NCBI GenBank assembly: GCA_052400665.1
Contig: JBQTGK010000004.1
Strand: one strand, 5' to 3'
From: JBQTGK01 sp052400665
GTDB taxonomy: Bacteria; Bacteroidota; Bacteroidia; Bacteroidales; Marinifilaceae
DNA length: 64,000 nucleotides
A program made the translations under genes and the position numbers. The notes under the pieces are model-generated. The model saw only the letters and a program-made list of their open reading frames with translations. It did no database searches and was not told where the DNA came from. The number at the start of each line of letters is the position of its first letter. Positions within the stretch are counted from its first letter, which is position 1. This document shows, one piece after another, positions 46,068 to 54,280 of the stretch.

Positions 46068-47381
46068 ATGATAATGATTTCATGTACTTCCAAAGAGAAT
46101 GTTGATTATGTAATTGTAAAAGGAAACATTCAAAATTACAATGGCGAGAGGTTTATGTTTCAGGGAGGTTCAATACCTGTAAAGCTAAATGAAGATGGTT
46201 TTTTTCAGGATACACTTAAAGAAGGGAAAAATAGCTTTTATTTTGAAAGAAACAATGTTGATTTGTATGCACTTGGAGGAGATGTAATTGAAATTACGGC
46301 TGATGCTAAAGACTTTAAAAATACTTTAAAATTTGCTGGCGATTTGGCTTCTTTCAATCACTATCTTCAGGTAAAAACAGAAATGCGAAATGCCGAAAGA
46401 GCAAACATGAAAGAATTGTATACTCTTAACGAAGCTGATTTTATGAAGAAATCGAAAGAGAGTACAGTCAAGTTAATGAGTGAGTTCGAAAAAGTAACTG
46501 ATATTCCAAACTCATTAAAAGAGATGGAAAGAAAAGCTGTTGAATACAAATATTATTCAAGTTTAACTACCTATGTAAGCTATCATCCATACATGGCGCA
46601 GGATAATTCTTATGAGCCATCGGCAATGTTTTTGGCTGAATTTGATAAAGTGGATTTGACCAATGAAAAACTAGCTGAATATTCAAGCGAATTTTACATT
46701 TTTGCCAGAAGATATGCTACTGTAAAAGGAAATTTGCTGTATAAAAAAGAAGCTTTGTCTTCTCCGATATTGGGTTTCATGAAGGTGTTGAATTCTATTG
46801 AAAATCAATATCTAAAAAATAAGCTTGGACACATTACCATGCTTCAGAATTTAGCAAATGCAGAAGATAAAGATGCTTTATACGAAGAGTTTAAGAAAGG
46901 GTGTACAGAACAAGATAAGATGGAAGAAGTTACAAAACTGTATAATAAAGTTTGCAAACTGGATAAAGGAATGCCTTCGCCTAAATTTGTTGACTACGAA
47001 AACTGCGCTGGAGGTACATCTTCTTTGGACGATTTTAAAGGAAAGTATGTTTATATCGATGTTTGGGCAACCTGGTGTGGACCGTGTAGGGGGGAAATTC
47101 CTCATCTTCAGAAAGTAGAGCATAAATACCATGGCAAAAACATCGAGTTTGTAAGTATTTCTGTTGATCAGGATAAAGACAAATGGAAAAAAATGGTTAC
47201 CGACAAAGAATTAGGTGGAGTTCAGCTAATAGCTTCGGATAAGCAGTTTACTGATGATTATGCTGTTTCAGGTATTCCGAGATTTATTTTGATTGATCCA
47301 AAAGGAAATATAGTAAGCAAGAGTGCTCCTCGACCATCAAATTCTGAGTTGATTACTTTATTCAAAGAATTGGGTATTTAA
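46068..47381 (+). CDS. TlpA-like thioredoxin lipoprotein with frameshifted signal peptide
   Basis: The intact frame from ATG 46068 gives 437 aa, MIMISCTSKENVDYV..., with a lipobox but no hydrophobic helix. Forty bases upstream at 46028 another ATG reads MKKINLLLGIIIL and then leaves the frame because of one extra A at 46067. Without that base the product would start MKKINLLLGIIILMIMISC, an ordinary lipoprotein signal. So the gene carries a +1 frameshift inside the signal peptide, real or a sequencing error. The rest is whole: a beta-rich N-half, then the TlpA domain VWATWCGPCRGEIPHLQKVE (CGPC) and VSGIPRFILIDPKGNIV. As read, the protein would probably stay in the cytoplasm. Confidence 0.8.
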   Translation: MIMISCTSKENVDYVIVKGNIQNYNGERFMFQGGSIPVKLNEDGFFQDTLKEGKNSFYFERNNVDLYALGGDVIEITADAKDFKNTLKFAGDLASFNHYLQVKTEMRNAERANMKELYTLNEADFMKKSKESTVKLMSEFEKVTDIPNSLKEMERKAVEYKYYSSLTTYVSYHPYMAQDNSYEPSAMFLAEFDKVDLTNEKLAEYSSEFYIFARRYATVKGNLLYKKEALSSPILGFMKVLNSIENQYLKNKLGHITMLQNLANAEDKDALYEEFKKGCTEQDKMEEVTKLYNKVCKLDKGMPSPKFVDYENCAGGTSSLDDFKGKYVYIDVWATWCGPCRGEIPHLQKVEHKYHGKNIEFVSISVDQDKDKWKKMVTDKELGGVQLIASDKQFTDDYAVSGIPRFILIDPKGNIVSKSAPRPSNSELITLFKELGI

Positions 47382-47406
47382 TTAGTCGATTTTAATTTAT
47401 TATAAG

Positions 47407-47438
47407 CAGTCTTCTTTATTCGGGAAGACTGTTTTTTT
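47407..47438 (+). terminator. Terminator at the end of cassette 2
   Basis: 8-bp stem CAGTCTTC / GAAGACTG with T7 after it, between the plus-strand thioredoxin genes and the convergent lacI gene. There is no matching T-run on the minus side, so it mainly serves the plus strand. Confidence 0.85.
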
Positions 47439-47478
47439 GTAATATTTATTGGTGACTAAAAAAATCGATAGACTCAAT

Positions 47479-48528
47479 TTATAGCTTATAACTCTCTCTG
47501 TTAATAATATCTACAGGTAAAATTTCGTCTCGGGAAATTGGTTTGTGAAGCATTACATGCTCGAATAATTTTTTTACCGATTTAAATCCTTGCTGATAAG
47601 GATGTTGGCCAATTAGGTATTTTATGGTTCCCTGATTTAGGTATTTAATATTTTGCTCGATAGGATCGAAGCCAACCAAAACGATATCTTCTAACTTGTT
47701 TTTTATTAGGTATTCAGCAATTTTATAAACTTTTGATCCAGTTATAAAAATGGCTTTAATATTTCTATTTTTTGATAGAATATCGTCTAGCTTCTCTTTA
47801 ATTACGGTCGATTTGGAAGTTGGAATTTCAATGCTGATTTTAAGTCCTTTATTATTGCCGTATTCCACAAAATAGCTTAAAAACCCTTGAGTTCTATTAT
47901 TTAAATGGTGAACATTTTCCAGGTCTTTAGCTAAATTAATAATTAAAATATCGCCACTTACGGGGATACTACAGTCTATGATATTTGCAGCAACTCTACC
48001 GCCATGAACACCATCGCTGCCGACATAAGCCAGGTAGTTACATTCTTTTATTTTGGCCTCAAGAAAAACATAGGGAATTCCATTTTTTTCTAGTTTTTTG
48101 ATAAACTGTAAACTTTCTTTTTTAAATATTGGTGGAAATACAACACCTGCAGGTTTTAATTTAAGGATATCATTGGTTTGCTGAATAAAATCATCTTCGT
48201 CATAATGAGTAAAGAAGAATTTTTCAACCTTAACTTGAAATTGTGACAATTCAGCAGCAGCTTCACTTATGCCATCCAGAGGTTTGCGCCAGAAAATATC
48301 TTCTTCGGTTGGAGTTGGGAGTAGGGCAGCAAAAATGCATTGTTTTTTCGATGTTAAAGCACGAGCAATAAGGTTGGGTTGGTAGTTGTTGGTTGTAGCA
48401 ATTTCTAAAATTTTCTTTTTTGTTTCTTCTGCAACTTCTCCTCTGTTATGAAGAACTCGGTCTACTGTTCCTACCGAAACACCAGCTTGCTCAGCTATAT
48501 CTTTTATGCGTATTTTTGCTTTTACCAT
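47479..48528 (-). CDS. LacI-family transcriptional regulator, copy 1
   Basis: 349 aa. The N-terminal HTH is IRIKDIAEQAGVSVGTVDRVLHNRG, hinge about residues 45-60 (YQPNLIARAL), then a periplasmic-binding-protein-like sensor domain of two lobes (IFAALLPTPTEEDIFWRKPL; YLAYVGSDGVHGGRVAANI; ILVGFDPIEQNIKYL). It is a close paralogue of the gene at 51188, with the same recognition helix. It lies at the end of the uronate gene block, so it likely recognises a hexuronate or KDG-type inducer and the four operators seen upstream of kdgK and uxaC. Effector and sign of control are inferred. Confidence 0.92.
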   Translation of the reverse strand: MVKAKIRIKDIAEQAGVSVGTVDRVLHNRGEVAEETKKKILEIATTNNYQPNLIARALTSKKQCIFAALLPTPTEEDIFWRKPLDGISEAAAELSQFQVKVEKFFFTHYDEDDFIQQTNDILKLKPAGVVFPPIFKKESLQFIKKLEKNGIPYVFLEAKIKECNYLAYVGSDGVHGGRVAANIIDCSIPVSGDILIINLAKDLENVHHLNNRTQGFLSYFVEYGNNKGLKISIEIPTSKSTVIKEKLDDILSKNRNIKAIFITGSKVYKIAEYLIKNKLEDIVLVGFDPIEQNIKYLNQGTIKYLIGQHPYQQGFKSVKKLFEHVMLHKPISRDEILPVDIINRESYKL

Positions 48529-48653
48529 TTTATCATTAAAATTTCATTTCTAATTTCTGGAAAAAGGAATAAATCTGGTAAACTAAAAGTGGCATTTTTA
48601 ATTAGTCAAAAAATAAACAGCTTTGTAAAAACCTATTGGTATTCCTCATATTT

Positions 48654-48688
48654 AAAGAAAAAAAGGAAAGAGAGAACTCTTTCCTTTT
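48654..48688 (-). terminator. Terminator of the kdgK-kdgA unit
   Basis: 12-bp perfect stem AAAAGGAAAGAG / CTCTTTCCTTTT with loop AGAA. On the minus strand it is followed by TTTCTTT. It sits downstream of kdgA, ahead of lacI copy 1. The rest of the 422-bp gap 48529-48950 holds the hairpin at 48797 and nothing else I can name. Confidence 0.8.
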
Positions 48689-48796
48689 GTGCTAACCTAA
48701 TTGTTACAATTATGAAACAAAAAATAAAATCAATTTTGTCACAAAATTAAAGATTACTAAATTTTTGAACGTTTACTGTGCCATTAAAAGTGATAT

Positions 48797-48837
48797 GGCA
48801 AAACGGATGAGGTGATTGTATTCAAATCCGTTTTGCC
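48797..48837. repeat. Long perfect hairpin without U-run
   Basis: GGCAAAACGGAT / ATCCGTTTTGCC, 12-bp perfect arms and a 17-base loop. No T-run follows on either strand. It may be an RNA-end-protecting hairpin after kdgA, or a dispersed palindrome. Confidence 0.6.
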
Positions 48838-48950
48838 TTACTATCACACTAACCTTGACTAATTATATAATTGAAACTTAAAAAGCTAAATTTACAATAT
48901 GTGCTTTATTTAAGCGCAGTAAATAGTTAAGCAGTACAATCTGCTTACTA

Positions 48951-49622
48951 TTATTTTCTTATCTCTTTAATAATTGAAATAGCATTTGCTGTAGCCTCTT
49001 CAATAGCCTTATAATCGAATGAACCATCAGCATTTTTAATCATAAGCTGAGAACCCATTCCTACACAATGTACACCAGCCTTAAACCATGCAGTTAAATT
49101 TTCTCTTTCTGGTTTAACACCTCCTGTTGGCATAATAGATGACCATGGGAATGGACCTTTTGCAGCTTTTACAAATTCCGGACCACCAACTTGTGCTCCT
49201 GGGAAAATTTTAACAACCTCAGCACCTAATTCTTCTGCATAAGAAATTTCTGTTAATGAACCACATCCTGGTGACCATGCTACTTTTCTGCGGTTACAAA
49301 CCTTAGCCATTTCGGCATTTAAAATTGGTGACACTACAAAGTTTGCACCCAATTGAAGGTATAATGAAGTAGTACCGGCATCAATTACTGATCCTACACC
49401 CAACATCATTTCAGGGCATTCTTTGGCAGCCCATTTGTTTAATTTTGCGAAAACTTCGTGAGCAAAATCGCCACGGTTTACAAATTCGAATAAACGAGCA
49501 CCACCACTATAGCATGCTTTTAATATGTTTTTACAAACCTCAATATCCGAGTTGAAAAATACAGGAATCATTCCTGTTTCTTTCATTTTTAATGCAACTT
49601 CTATTCTTGAAAATCTAGCCAT
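48951..49622 (-). CDS. kdgA: 2-keto-3-deoxy-6-phosphogluconate (KDPG) aldolase
   Basis: 223 aa class I aldolase. K138 in EVVKIFPG is the Schiff-base Lys; E46 in LFEFVNRG is the general acid/base; MLGVGSVIDAGT and MPTGGVKPE bind phosphate and the carboxylate. It splits KDPG to pyruvate and glyceraldehyde-3-phosphate (and may act on 4-hydroxy-2-oxoglutarate). It is 67 bp downstream of KDG kinase and in the same block as uxaC, uxuA and the mannonate oxidoreductase, so it finishes the Ashwell-type hexuronate pathway. Cytoplasmic; no anomalies. Confidence 0.94.
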   Translation of the reverse strand: MARFSRIEVALKMKETGMIPVFFNSDIEVCKNILKACYSGGARLFEFVNRGDFAHEVFAKLNKWAAKECPEMMLGVGSVIDAGTTSLYLQLGANFVVSPILNAEMAKVCNRRKVAWSPGCGSLTEISYAEELGAEVVKIFPGAQVGGPEFVKAAKGPFPWSSIMPTGGVKPERENLTAWFKAGVHCVGMGSQLMIKNADGSFDYKAIEEATANAISIIKEIRK

Positions 49623-49689
49623 TTCTTTATGTAATTATGAGTTGTTATTTATGAAATTGAATTCACAACTCATTATTTATAATTAATAT

Positions 49690-50727
49690 TTATCTTGCCA
49701 CACGACCAGAAGCATCACCGTCCATTAGTTTCTCAACCTCATCAACAGTTACCTGATTGTAATCGCCATAAACAGTATGTTTAAGACATGAAGCAGCAAC
49801 AGCAAAGTTTAATGCTTTTTGATCATTTTTAGGCCATGTAATTAATCCATAAATTAAACCACCCATAAATGAATCTCCACCACCTACACGGTCAACAATG
49901 TGAGTAATTTGGTAAGTATTGTTTGCTTTAAACAATGTTTCTCCGTCGTAAAGAACGCCAGTCCATGAGTTGTGATTCGCATTAATTGATCCACGTAAAG
50001 TAGTAATCACTTTTTTACAACGAGGGAATTGTTTCATTATTTGCTGAGATACAGAAAGGTATGCTTCAGCATCTACATGTCCGCCAGTTACATCAACACC
50101 TTCTGGTTGAATACCTAAAACTTTTTCGGCATCCTCTTCATTACCTAAAATTACATCGCAACCAGCAACTAATTCAGGCATAACCTGATCGGCAGTTTTA
50201 CCATATTTCCAAAGATTTTTTCTGTAGTTCAAATCTGTTGATACAGTAATTCCTCTTTTATTTGCCTCTTTAATAGCTTCTAAACAAACATCAGCAGCAC
50301 CTTGCGATATTGCAGGAGTAATTCCTGTCCAGTGAAACCAGCTTGCACCATCAAATACTTTATCCCAATCGATCATTCCTGATTCAATTTCGGAAATTGC
50401 AGAATGAGCTCTATCGTAAACAACTTTACTACCACGGCTTACAGCACCTGTCTCAAGAAAATAAATTCCCAAACGATCTCCACCCCATACAATGTTATCA
50501 ATGTTAACACCATATTTTCTTAGGTCCATCATACAAGCACGTCCGATATCATTTTGTGGTAAACGACTTACAAAATCAACATTTAAGCCATAGTTAGCCA
50601 AAGAAACTGCTACATTAGCTTCTCCACCACCATAGGTTGCATTAAAATTATCTACCTGAGAAAATCTTGCATATCCCGGAGTTGCAAGTCTTAACATGAT
50701 TTCACCGAAAGTTACAACTTTGTTCAT
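49690..50727 (-). CDS. kdgK: 2-keto-3-deoxygluconate (KDG) kinase, PfkB family
   Basis: 345 aa ribokinase/PfkB-fold kinase. It starts VVTFGEIMLRLATPG, followed by GGGEANVAVSLANYG (substrate lid region) and ends with DRVGGGDSFMGGLIYG, the PfkB signature 2 with catalytic Asp and anion hole. STDLNYRKNLW and ILGNEEDAEKVLG are typical of KDG kinases. It makes KDPG from KDG and ATP for the aldolase encoded next. The 460-bp upstream region contains a promoter box and two operators shared in type with uxaC. Confidence 0.93.
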   Translation of the reverse strand: MNKVVTFGEIMLRLATPGYARFSQVDNFNATYGGGEANVAVSLANYGLNVDFVSRLPQNDIGRACMMDLRKYGVNIDNIVWGGDRLGIYFLETGAVSRGSKVVYDRAHSAISEIESGMIDWDKVFDGASWFHWTGITPAISQGAADVCLEAIKEANKRGITVSTDLNYRKNLWKYGKTADQVMPELVAGCDVILGNEEDAEKVLGIQPEGVDVTGGHVDAEAYLSVSQQIMKQFPRCKKVITTLRGSINANHNSWTGVLYDGETLFKANNTYQITHIVDRVGGGDSFMGGLIYGLITWPKNDQKALNFAVAASCLKHTVYGDYNQVTVDEVEKLMDGDASGRVAR

Positions 50728-50819
50728 CTTTATAATATTGTTTCGTTATGATTAAAAATTGAAATATTTATTTGCGATTTTATCGCTTATTTCTTGCATT
50801 AAAATTTTTCTATAAAAAT

Positions 50820-50837
50820 TACGTTTGCGCACACGGA
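50820..50837. promoter_or_regulatory. LacI-type operator, kdgK proximal site
   Basis: TACGTTTGC/GCACACGGA, an imperfect palindrome. It shares ACGTTT-CG--CACGGA with the site at 58912-58929 near uxaC. It is centred 79 bp from the second kdgK site. Confidence 0.6.
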
Positions 50838-50852
50838 AAATTTGAAAAAATA

Positions 50853-50880
50853 ATTTGAAACGTTTCCATAAGTTTCAAAT
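50853..50880. promoter_or_regulatory. Inverted repeat with GAAACGTTTC core
   Basis: 9-bp perfect arms ATTTGAAAC / GTTTCAAAT with 10 bases between. Inside the left part lies the 10-bp palindrome GAAACGTTTC, also LacI-operator-like. It sits between the two kdgK operators. It may be a hairpin in the leader or a third binding site. Confidence 0.45.
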
Positions 50881-50898
50881 AAAACTACTGCTCTTTGA

Positions 50899-50916
50899 TC
50901 CGTGTTCGGACACGAA
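50899..50916. promoter_or_regulatory. LacI-type operator, kdgK distal site
   Basis: TCCGTGTTC/GGACACGAA, 7 of 9 positions symmetric. It matches the site at 59001-59018 upstream of uxaC. Its centre is 32.5 bases from the GCAAATTT promoter box, exactly as at uxaC, placing it just downstream of the expected transcription start. Confidence 0.65.
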
Positions 50917-50940
50917 GGTAATCTACTTTTATAATATTAG

Positions 50941-50948
50941 CAAATTTA
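50941..50948 (-). promoter_or_regulatory. Promoter -7 box of kdgK
   Basis: Reads TAAATTTG on the minus strand (TAnnTTTG). The -33 TTG was not found. The leader would be about 200 bases and contain both operators. From 50949 to 51187 I see nothing further. Confidence 0.45.
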
Positions 50949-51187
50949 ATTGTGCTTGTTTCGTTTACTGTCCATTAAAAACGAAGCTCATATATGTATA
51001 GTAAGAATTAGTTTAAAGTGCAGTAGATTCAGCGATTTTTCAATTATTTAGATTGAAATAGAAGAAGAAAAGTGAGTTTAGATGTGAGATATTATTTATA
51101 ATTATTATAAACAATATTGTGGTGATTTAAATATTTTGGCAGTAAATAAGTGCAGATATAGGAAGATAAATATTCCTTTTTTTTAGT

Positions 51188-52240
51188 TTAAAACTGATAC
51201 AGATTAATGCACTCCTGGTTAATGATATCGAAGGGTAAAATTTCATCTTTTGTAATTTCATGATTAAGAATTACATGATCGTATAATTTTTTAAATGCCT
51301 TAAATCCTTGCTGATAGGGGTGTTGGCCGATAAGGAAGTTAATAGCTCCATTGTTAAGGTATTTGATATTTTGTTCTATTGGATCGAATCCAATTAAAAT
51401 AATATTATTTAGATTTTCCTTCTGCAGGTATTTGGCTAGTTTGTAGGCTTTCGATCCTGTTGTAAATATTGCTTTTATATTTTTATTGGTTTTAAGAACA
51501 GAATCAAGTCTGTTTTTAATTTGTTTGCTGTCTGAACTCGAAATTTCCAGATTTATTTTGAGTCCTTCATTTTTACCCTTATCCATAAAGTAGCTCAGGA
51601 AACCTTGAGTACGTTTATTAAGGTGAAGAACATTTTCAAGATTTTTGGCCATGTTAACAATTAAGATATCGTCGTTTTTTTGCAGACCGAAGTCAATAAT
51701 GTTGGCGGCAACTCTTCCTCCCTGATAAGCATCACTACCTACGTAAGCTAAATAGTTACTGTCTTTTAATTTTGATTCCATAAAAACATAAGGAATACCT
51801 TCTTTTGCTAATTGTTGTGTAAATTTCAGACTTTCTTTGGTAAAAATAGGGGAGAATATAACACCGGAAGGATTTATTGCTAAGATTGCTTCGGTTTGGT
51901 TTATAAAATCCTGATTGTTATTGTATTCGAAAAAGAAATTTTCTACAGCTACCTGAAATTGTTCATGTTCAGAGGCAGCATCATTAATTCCATTAAGGGG
52001 TTTTTTCCAAAAAATATCATCTTGTGTTGGTGTTGGTAGTAAGGAAACAAAAACCGACTCTTTTTTAGACTTTAATGCTCTTGCAATTAAGTTAGGTTGG
52101 TAATTGTTTGCTTTGGCAATTTCCAGAATTTTATTTTTTGTTTTTTTTGCAACTTCACCGCGATTGTGCAGAACACGATCTACGGTTCCTACCGATACAC
52201 CAGCTTGTTGAGCTATATCTTTTATGCGAATTTTTGCCAT
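51188..52240 (-). CDS. LacI-family transcriptional regulator, copy 2
   Basis: 350 aa from ATG 52240 (MAKIRIKDIAQQAG), with AAAGGGAATAG as ribosome site; an upstream in-frame TTG at 52258 is unlikely. The HTH QAGVSVGTVDRVLHNRGEV is identical to copy 1 across the recognition helix. The sensor domain shares most of its sequence with copy 1 (YLAYVGSDAYQGGRVAANI, GFDPIEQNIKYLNNG, IGQHPYQQGFKAFKKLYDHV). It is 93 bp after dctM on the same strand, so probably co-transcribed with the TRAP genes. It likely binds the same operators as copy 1, perhaps with a different effector. Confidence 0.92.
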   Translation of the reverse strand: MAKIRIKDIAQQAGVSVGTVDRVLHNRGEVAKKTKNKILEIAKANNYQPNLIARALKSKKESVFVSLLPTPTQDDIFWKKPLNGINDAASEHEQFQVAVENFFFEYNNNQDFINQTEAILAINPSGVIFSPIFTKESLKFTQQLAKEGIPYVFMESKLKDSNYLAYVGSDAYQGGRVAANIIDFGLQKNDDILIVNMAKNLENVLHLNKRTQGFLSYFMDKGKNEGLKINLEISSSDSKQIKNRLDSVLKTNKNIKAIFTTGSKAYKLAKYLQKENLNNIILIGFDPIEQNIKYLNNGAINFLIGQHPYQQGFKAFKKLYDHVILNHEITKDEILPFDIINQECINLYQF

Positions 52241-52333
52241 TCTATTCCCTTTATGCAATTAAGTTAATAGGTTATGTTATTTATTTGTAGTCGGAATTGC
52301 CAAATAAATTCCGACTACAAAACTAATACTTAA

Positions 52334-53794
52334 TTAAAACCCGAAAAAACGAGGTAAGAACATACTTAAGTCCGAAATGTAAGTAACTAGAAGTAAGCAT
52401 ACGATCATAGCTATAAACATAGGAAGTAAGGGTTTTATAACCTGCTGTATTTTTATATTGGCAACACTGCATCCAATAAATAAAACAGATCCAACAGGTG
52501 GTGTGCATAATCCTACACTAAGATTAAGTACCATAACAATTCCAAAATGTACCGGATCAATTCCTAAATTAACCACGATTGGTAAAAAGATAGGGGTAAA
52601 GATGAGTACTGCCGGAGTCATATCCATAAATACACCAACAAATAAAAGAATAAGATTAATTAGAAGTAAGATAACAATTGGATTATCGCTTAGTCCTAAT
52701 AAACCCGCACTTACATTTTGAGGAATGTTTTCATAGGCCATAATCCATGATAAACCAATACAGGTGGCAACAAGAATTAATACAATGGCAGTTGTTTTTA
52801 CTGAGCCTAGTACAATTTTTGGGATATCCTTAATTGTAATTTCTTTGTAGATTAAACTTAAAACAAGAGCGTAAAGAACAGCAACGGCCGAAGCTTCGGT
52901 GGCGGTAAAAAATCCTGCTATAATTCCACCAATTACAATAATTAGTAAAAATAAACTAGGAATTGCATCCCATAAAATTTTTATTCCTCGTTTCATGCCA
53001 GCGCCTTTATTGCGTAATTTATAGGCTATAAAGCCAATTACTAAAGCCGCAAGAGTAGAGCTAACACCTTTAAATCCAGCTGGTGAGCTTGCTTTTAGTA
53101 GGTTTAAGCCATAAATCACCGAAAGGATAAGCGCAATGCCAATAAAAACTTTTAATAGGCTTGTTAGCATGGCACTAATGCCTTTGTTCTGATAAATTGA
53201 GATACTCATTGCCGTTAGCATAATAGAGAATCCGGTTAAGATTCCAGGAATATATCCAGCCAGAAAAAGTGCTGTAATGGAAGCTCCACCACTAGCAAGT
53301 GAATACACAATTAAGATATTACTTGGAGGGATAGATAAACCTGTAGTTGCCGATGCAATATTTACCGAAGCACTAAAGCTTTCGTCGTAGCCTTCTTTTT
53401 TCATTTGCGGGCCCATAATGGCACCAATAGCCGATGCCGATGCCGCTGCTGAGCCTGAAATTGCTCCGAATAACATATTGGCAAACACATTAACAAAAGC
53501 TAAACTGGCTGGTAATCGACCTACTAAAATACGGGCTAAATTTATTAATCGAATGGCAATACCTCCACTATTCATAATATTTCCTGCGAGTATGAAAAAG
53601 GGGATTGCCAGGAGAGCAAAACTATCTAATCCGGTTGCCATTCTTTGTGCAAAAGTTGCAAAAGCAGGTAATGAATCGATACTTACCAACATGGTTAATA
53701 TGCCCGATATTCCAATGCTAAAAGCTATGGGAACACCAACTATCAGTAAGAATAAAAATGATGTGATTAAAACAATAATTCCAATATATTCCAT
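52334..53794 (-). CDS. dctM: TRAP transporter large permease (DctM-like)
   Basis: 486 aa, polytopic inner membrane protein with about 12 or more helices. TRAP-L marks: FAQRMATGLDSFALLAIPFFILAGNIMNSGG near the N-terminus, SGSAAASASAIGAIMGPQMKKEGYD (the SGS-A-AS motif) and GIDPVHFGIVMVLNLSVGLCTPPVG near the C-terminus. It is slightly long for DctM because of an extra membrane/loop part around residues 205-270. It uses the sodium gradient to import an acidic substrate brought by DctP. Its ATG overlaps the dctQ stop by one base (TAATG). Genes for uronate breakdown on both sides suggest a hexuronate. Confidence 0.93.
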   Translation of the reverse strand: MEYIGIIVLITSFLFLLIVGVPIAFSIGISGILTMLVSIDSLPAFATFAQRMATGLDSFALLAIPFFILAGNIMNSGGIAIRLINLARILVGRLPASLAFVNVFANMLFGAISGSAAASASAIGAIMGPQMKKEGYDESFSASVNIASATTGLSIPPSNILIVYSLASGGASITALFLAGYIPGILTGFSIMLTAMSISIYQNKGISAMLTSLLKVFIGIALILSVIYGLNLLKASSPAGFKGVSSTLAALVIGFIAYKLRNKGAGMKRGIKILWDAIPSLFLLIIVIGGIIAGFFTATEASAVAVLYALVLSLIYKEITIKDIPKIVLGSVKTTAIVLILVATCIGLSWIMAYENIPQNVSAGLLGLSDNPIVILLLINLILLFVGVFMDMTPAVLIFTPIFLPIVVNLGIDPVHFGIVMVLNLSVGLCTPPVGSVLFIGCSVANIKIQQVIKPLLPMFIAMIVCLLLVTYISDLSMFLPRFFGF

Positions 53795-54267
53795 TAGTTC
53801 AATTCTTCTGATGGTTCAACAATAAATACAATTGAGTAGTAAAGGGTAATTAATCCGCTAAGGGGTAAAACTAGGTAGATATAACCCAAAGGAATTTGCA
53901 ATGCTGCCGAGTTAACATTAAACTGAAAGCGAGTAATTACTAACCAGCTTCCGCCTATTATCATTACCCCAATTGCAAATAAAGCAATGCAAACATTAAT
54001 AAAACGAAGCAAGTGTTTTTGATTTGCTGGCGACGATTTTTGCAAAAGCAAGTCAATTGCTAAATGCTGTTTTTGCCCTGCCACATAAGCAGCTCCCAAT
54101 AATCCGACCCAGATTAATAAAAAACCTGCTAATTCGTCGGTAAAGGAACTGGGCGATGCCAGTGCATAGCGGCTTATTACTTGCCAAAGTACATCGAGCA
54201 CCAATATGCACATTAGGCTAATAAGTATCTTCTCGAGTATTCTATCTAATTGATTTTTGAATGTCAT
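53794..54267 (-). CDS. dctQ: TRAP transporter small permease (DctQ-like)
   Basis: 157 aa with four hydrophobic helices, the normal TRAP-S size. The region VLDVLWQVISRYALASPSSFTDELAGFLLIWVGLLGAAYV is the typical DctQ helix 1-2 block with the R-Y...E-L-A pattern. It joins DctM to form the membrane unit. Translation is probably coupled to dctM by the TAATG overlap, and dctP ends 13 bases upstream. Confidence 0.92.
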   Translation of the reverse strand: MTFKNQLDRILEKILISLMCILVLDVLWQVISRYALASPSSFTDELAGFLLIWVGLLGAAYVAGQKQHLAIDLLLQKSSPANQKHLLRFINVCIALFAIGVMIIGGSWLVITRFQFNVNSAALQIPLGYIYLVLPLSGLITLYYSIVFIVEPSEELN

Positions 54268-54280
54268 AGGGTTTACAGTA

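Noticed and set aside
48448..48750. Plus-strand frame opposite the start of lacI copy 1
   Set aside because: Antisense to the HTH-coding region and runs through a terminator hairpin; composition is lysine/serine/phenylalanine-rich AT noise.
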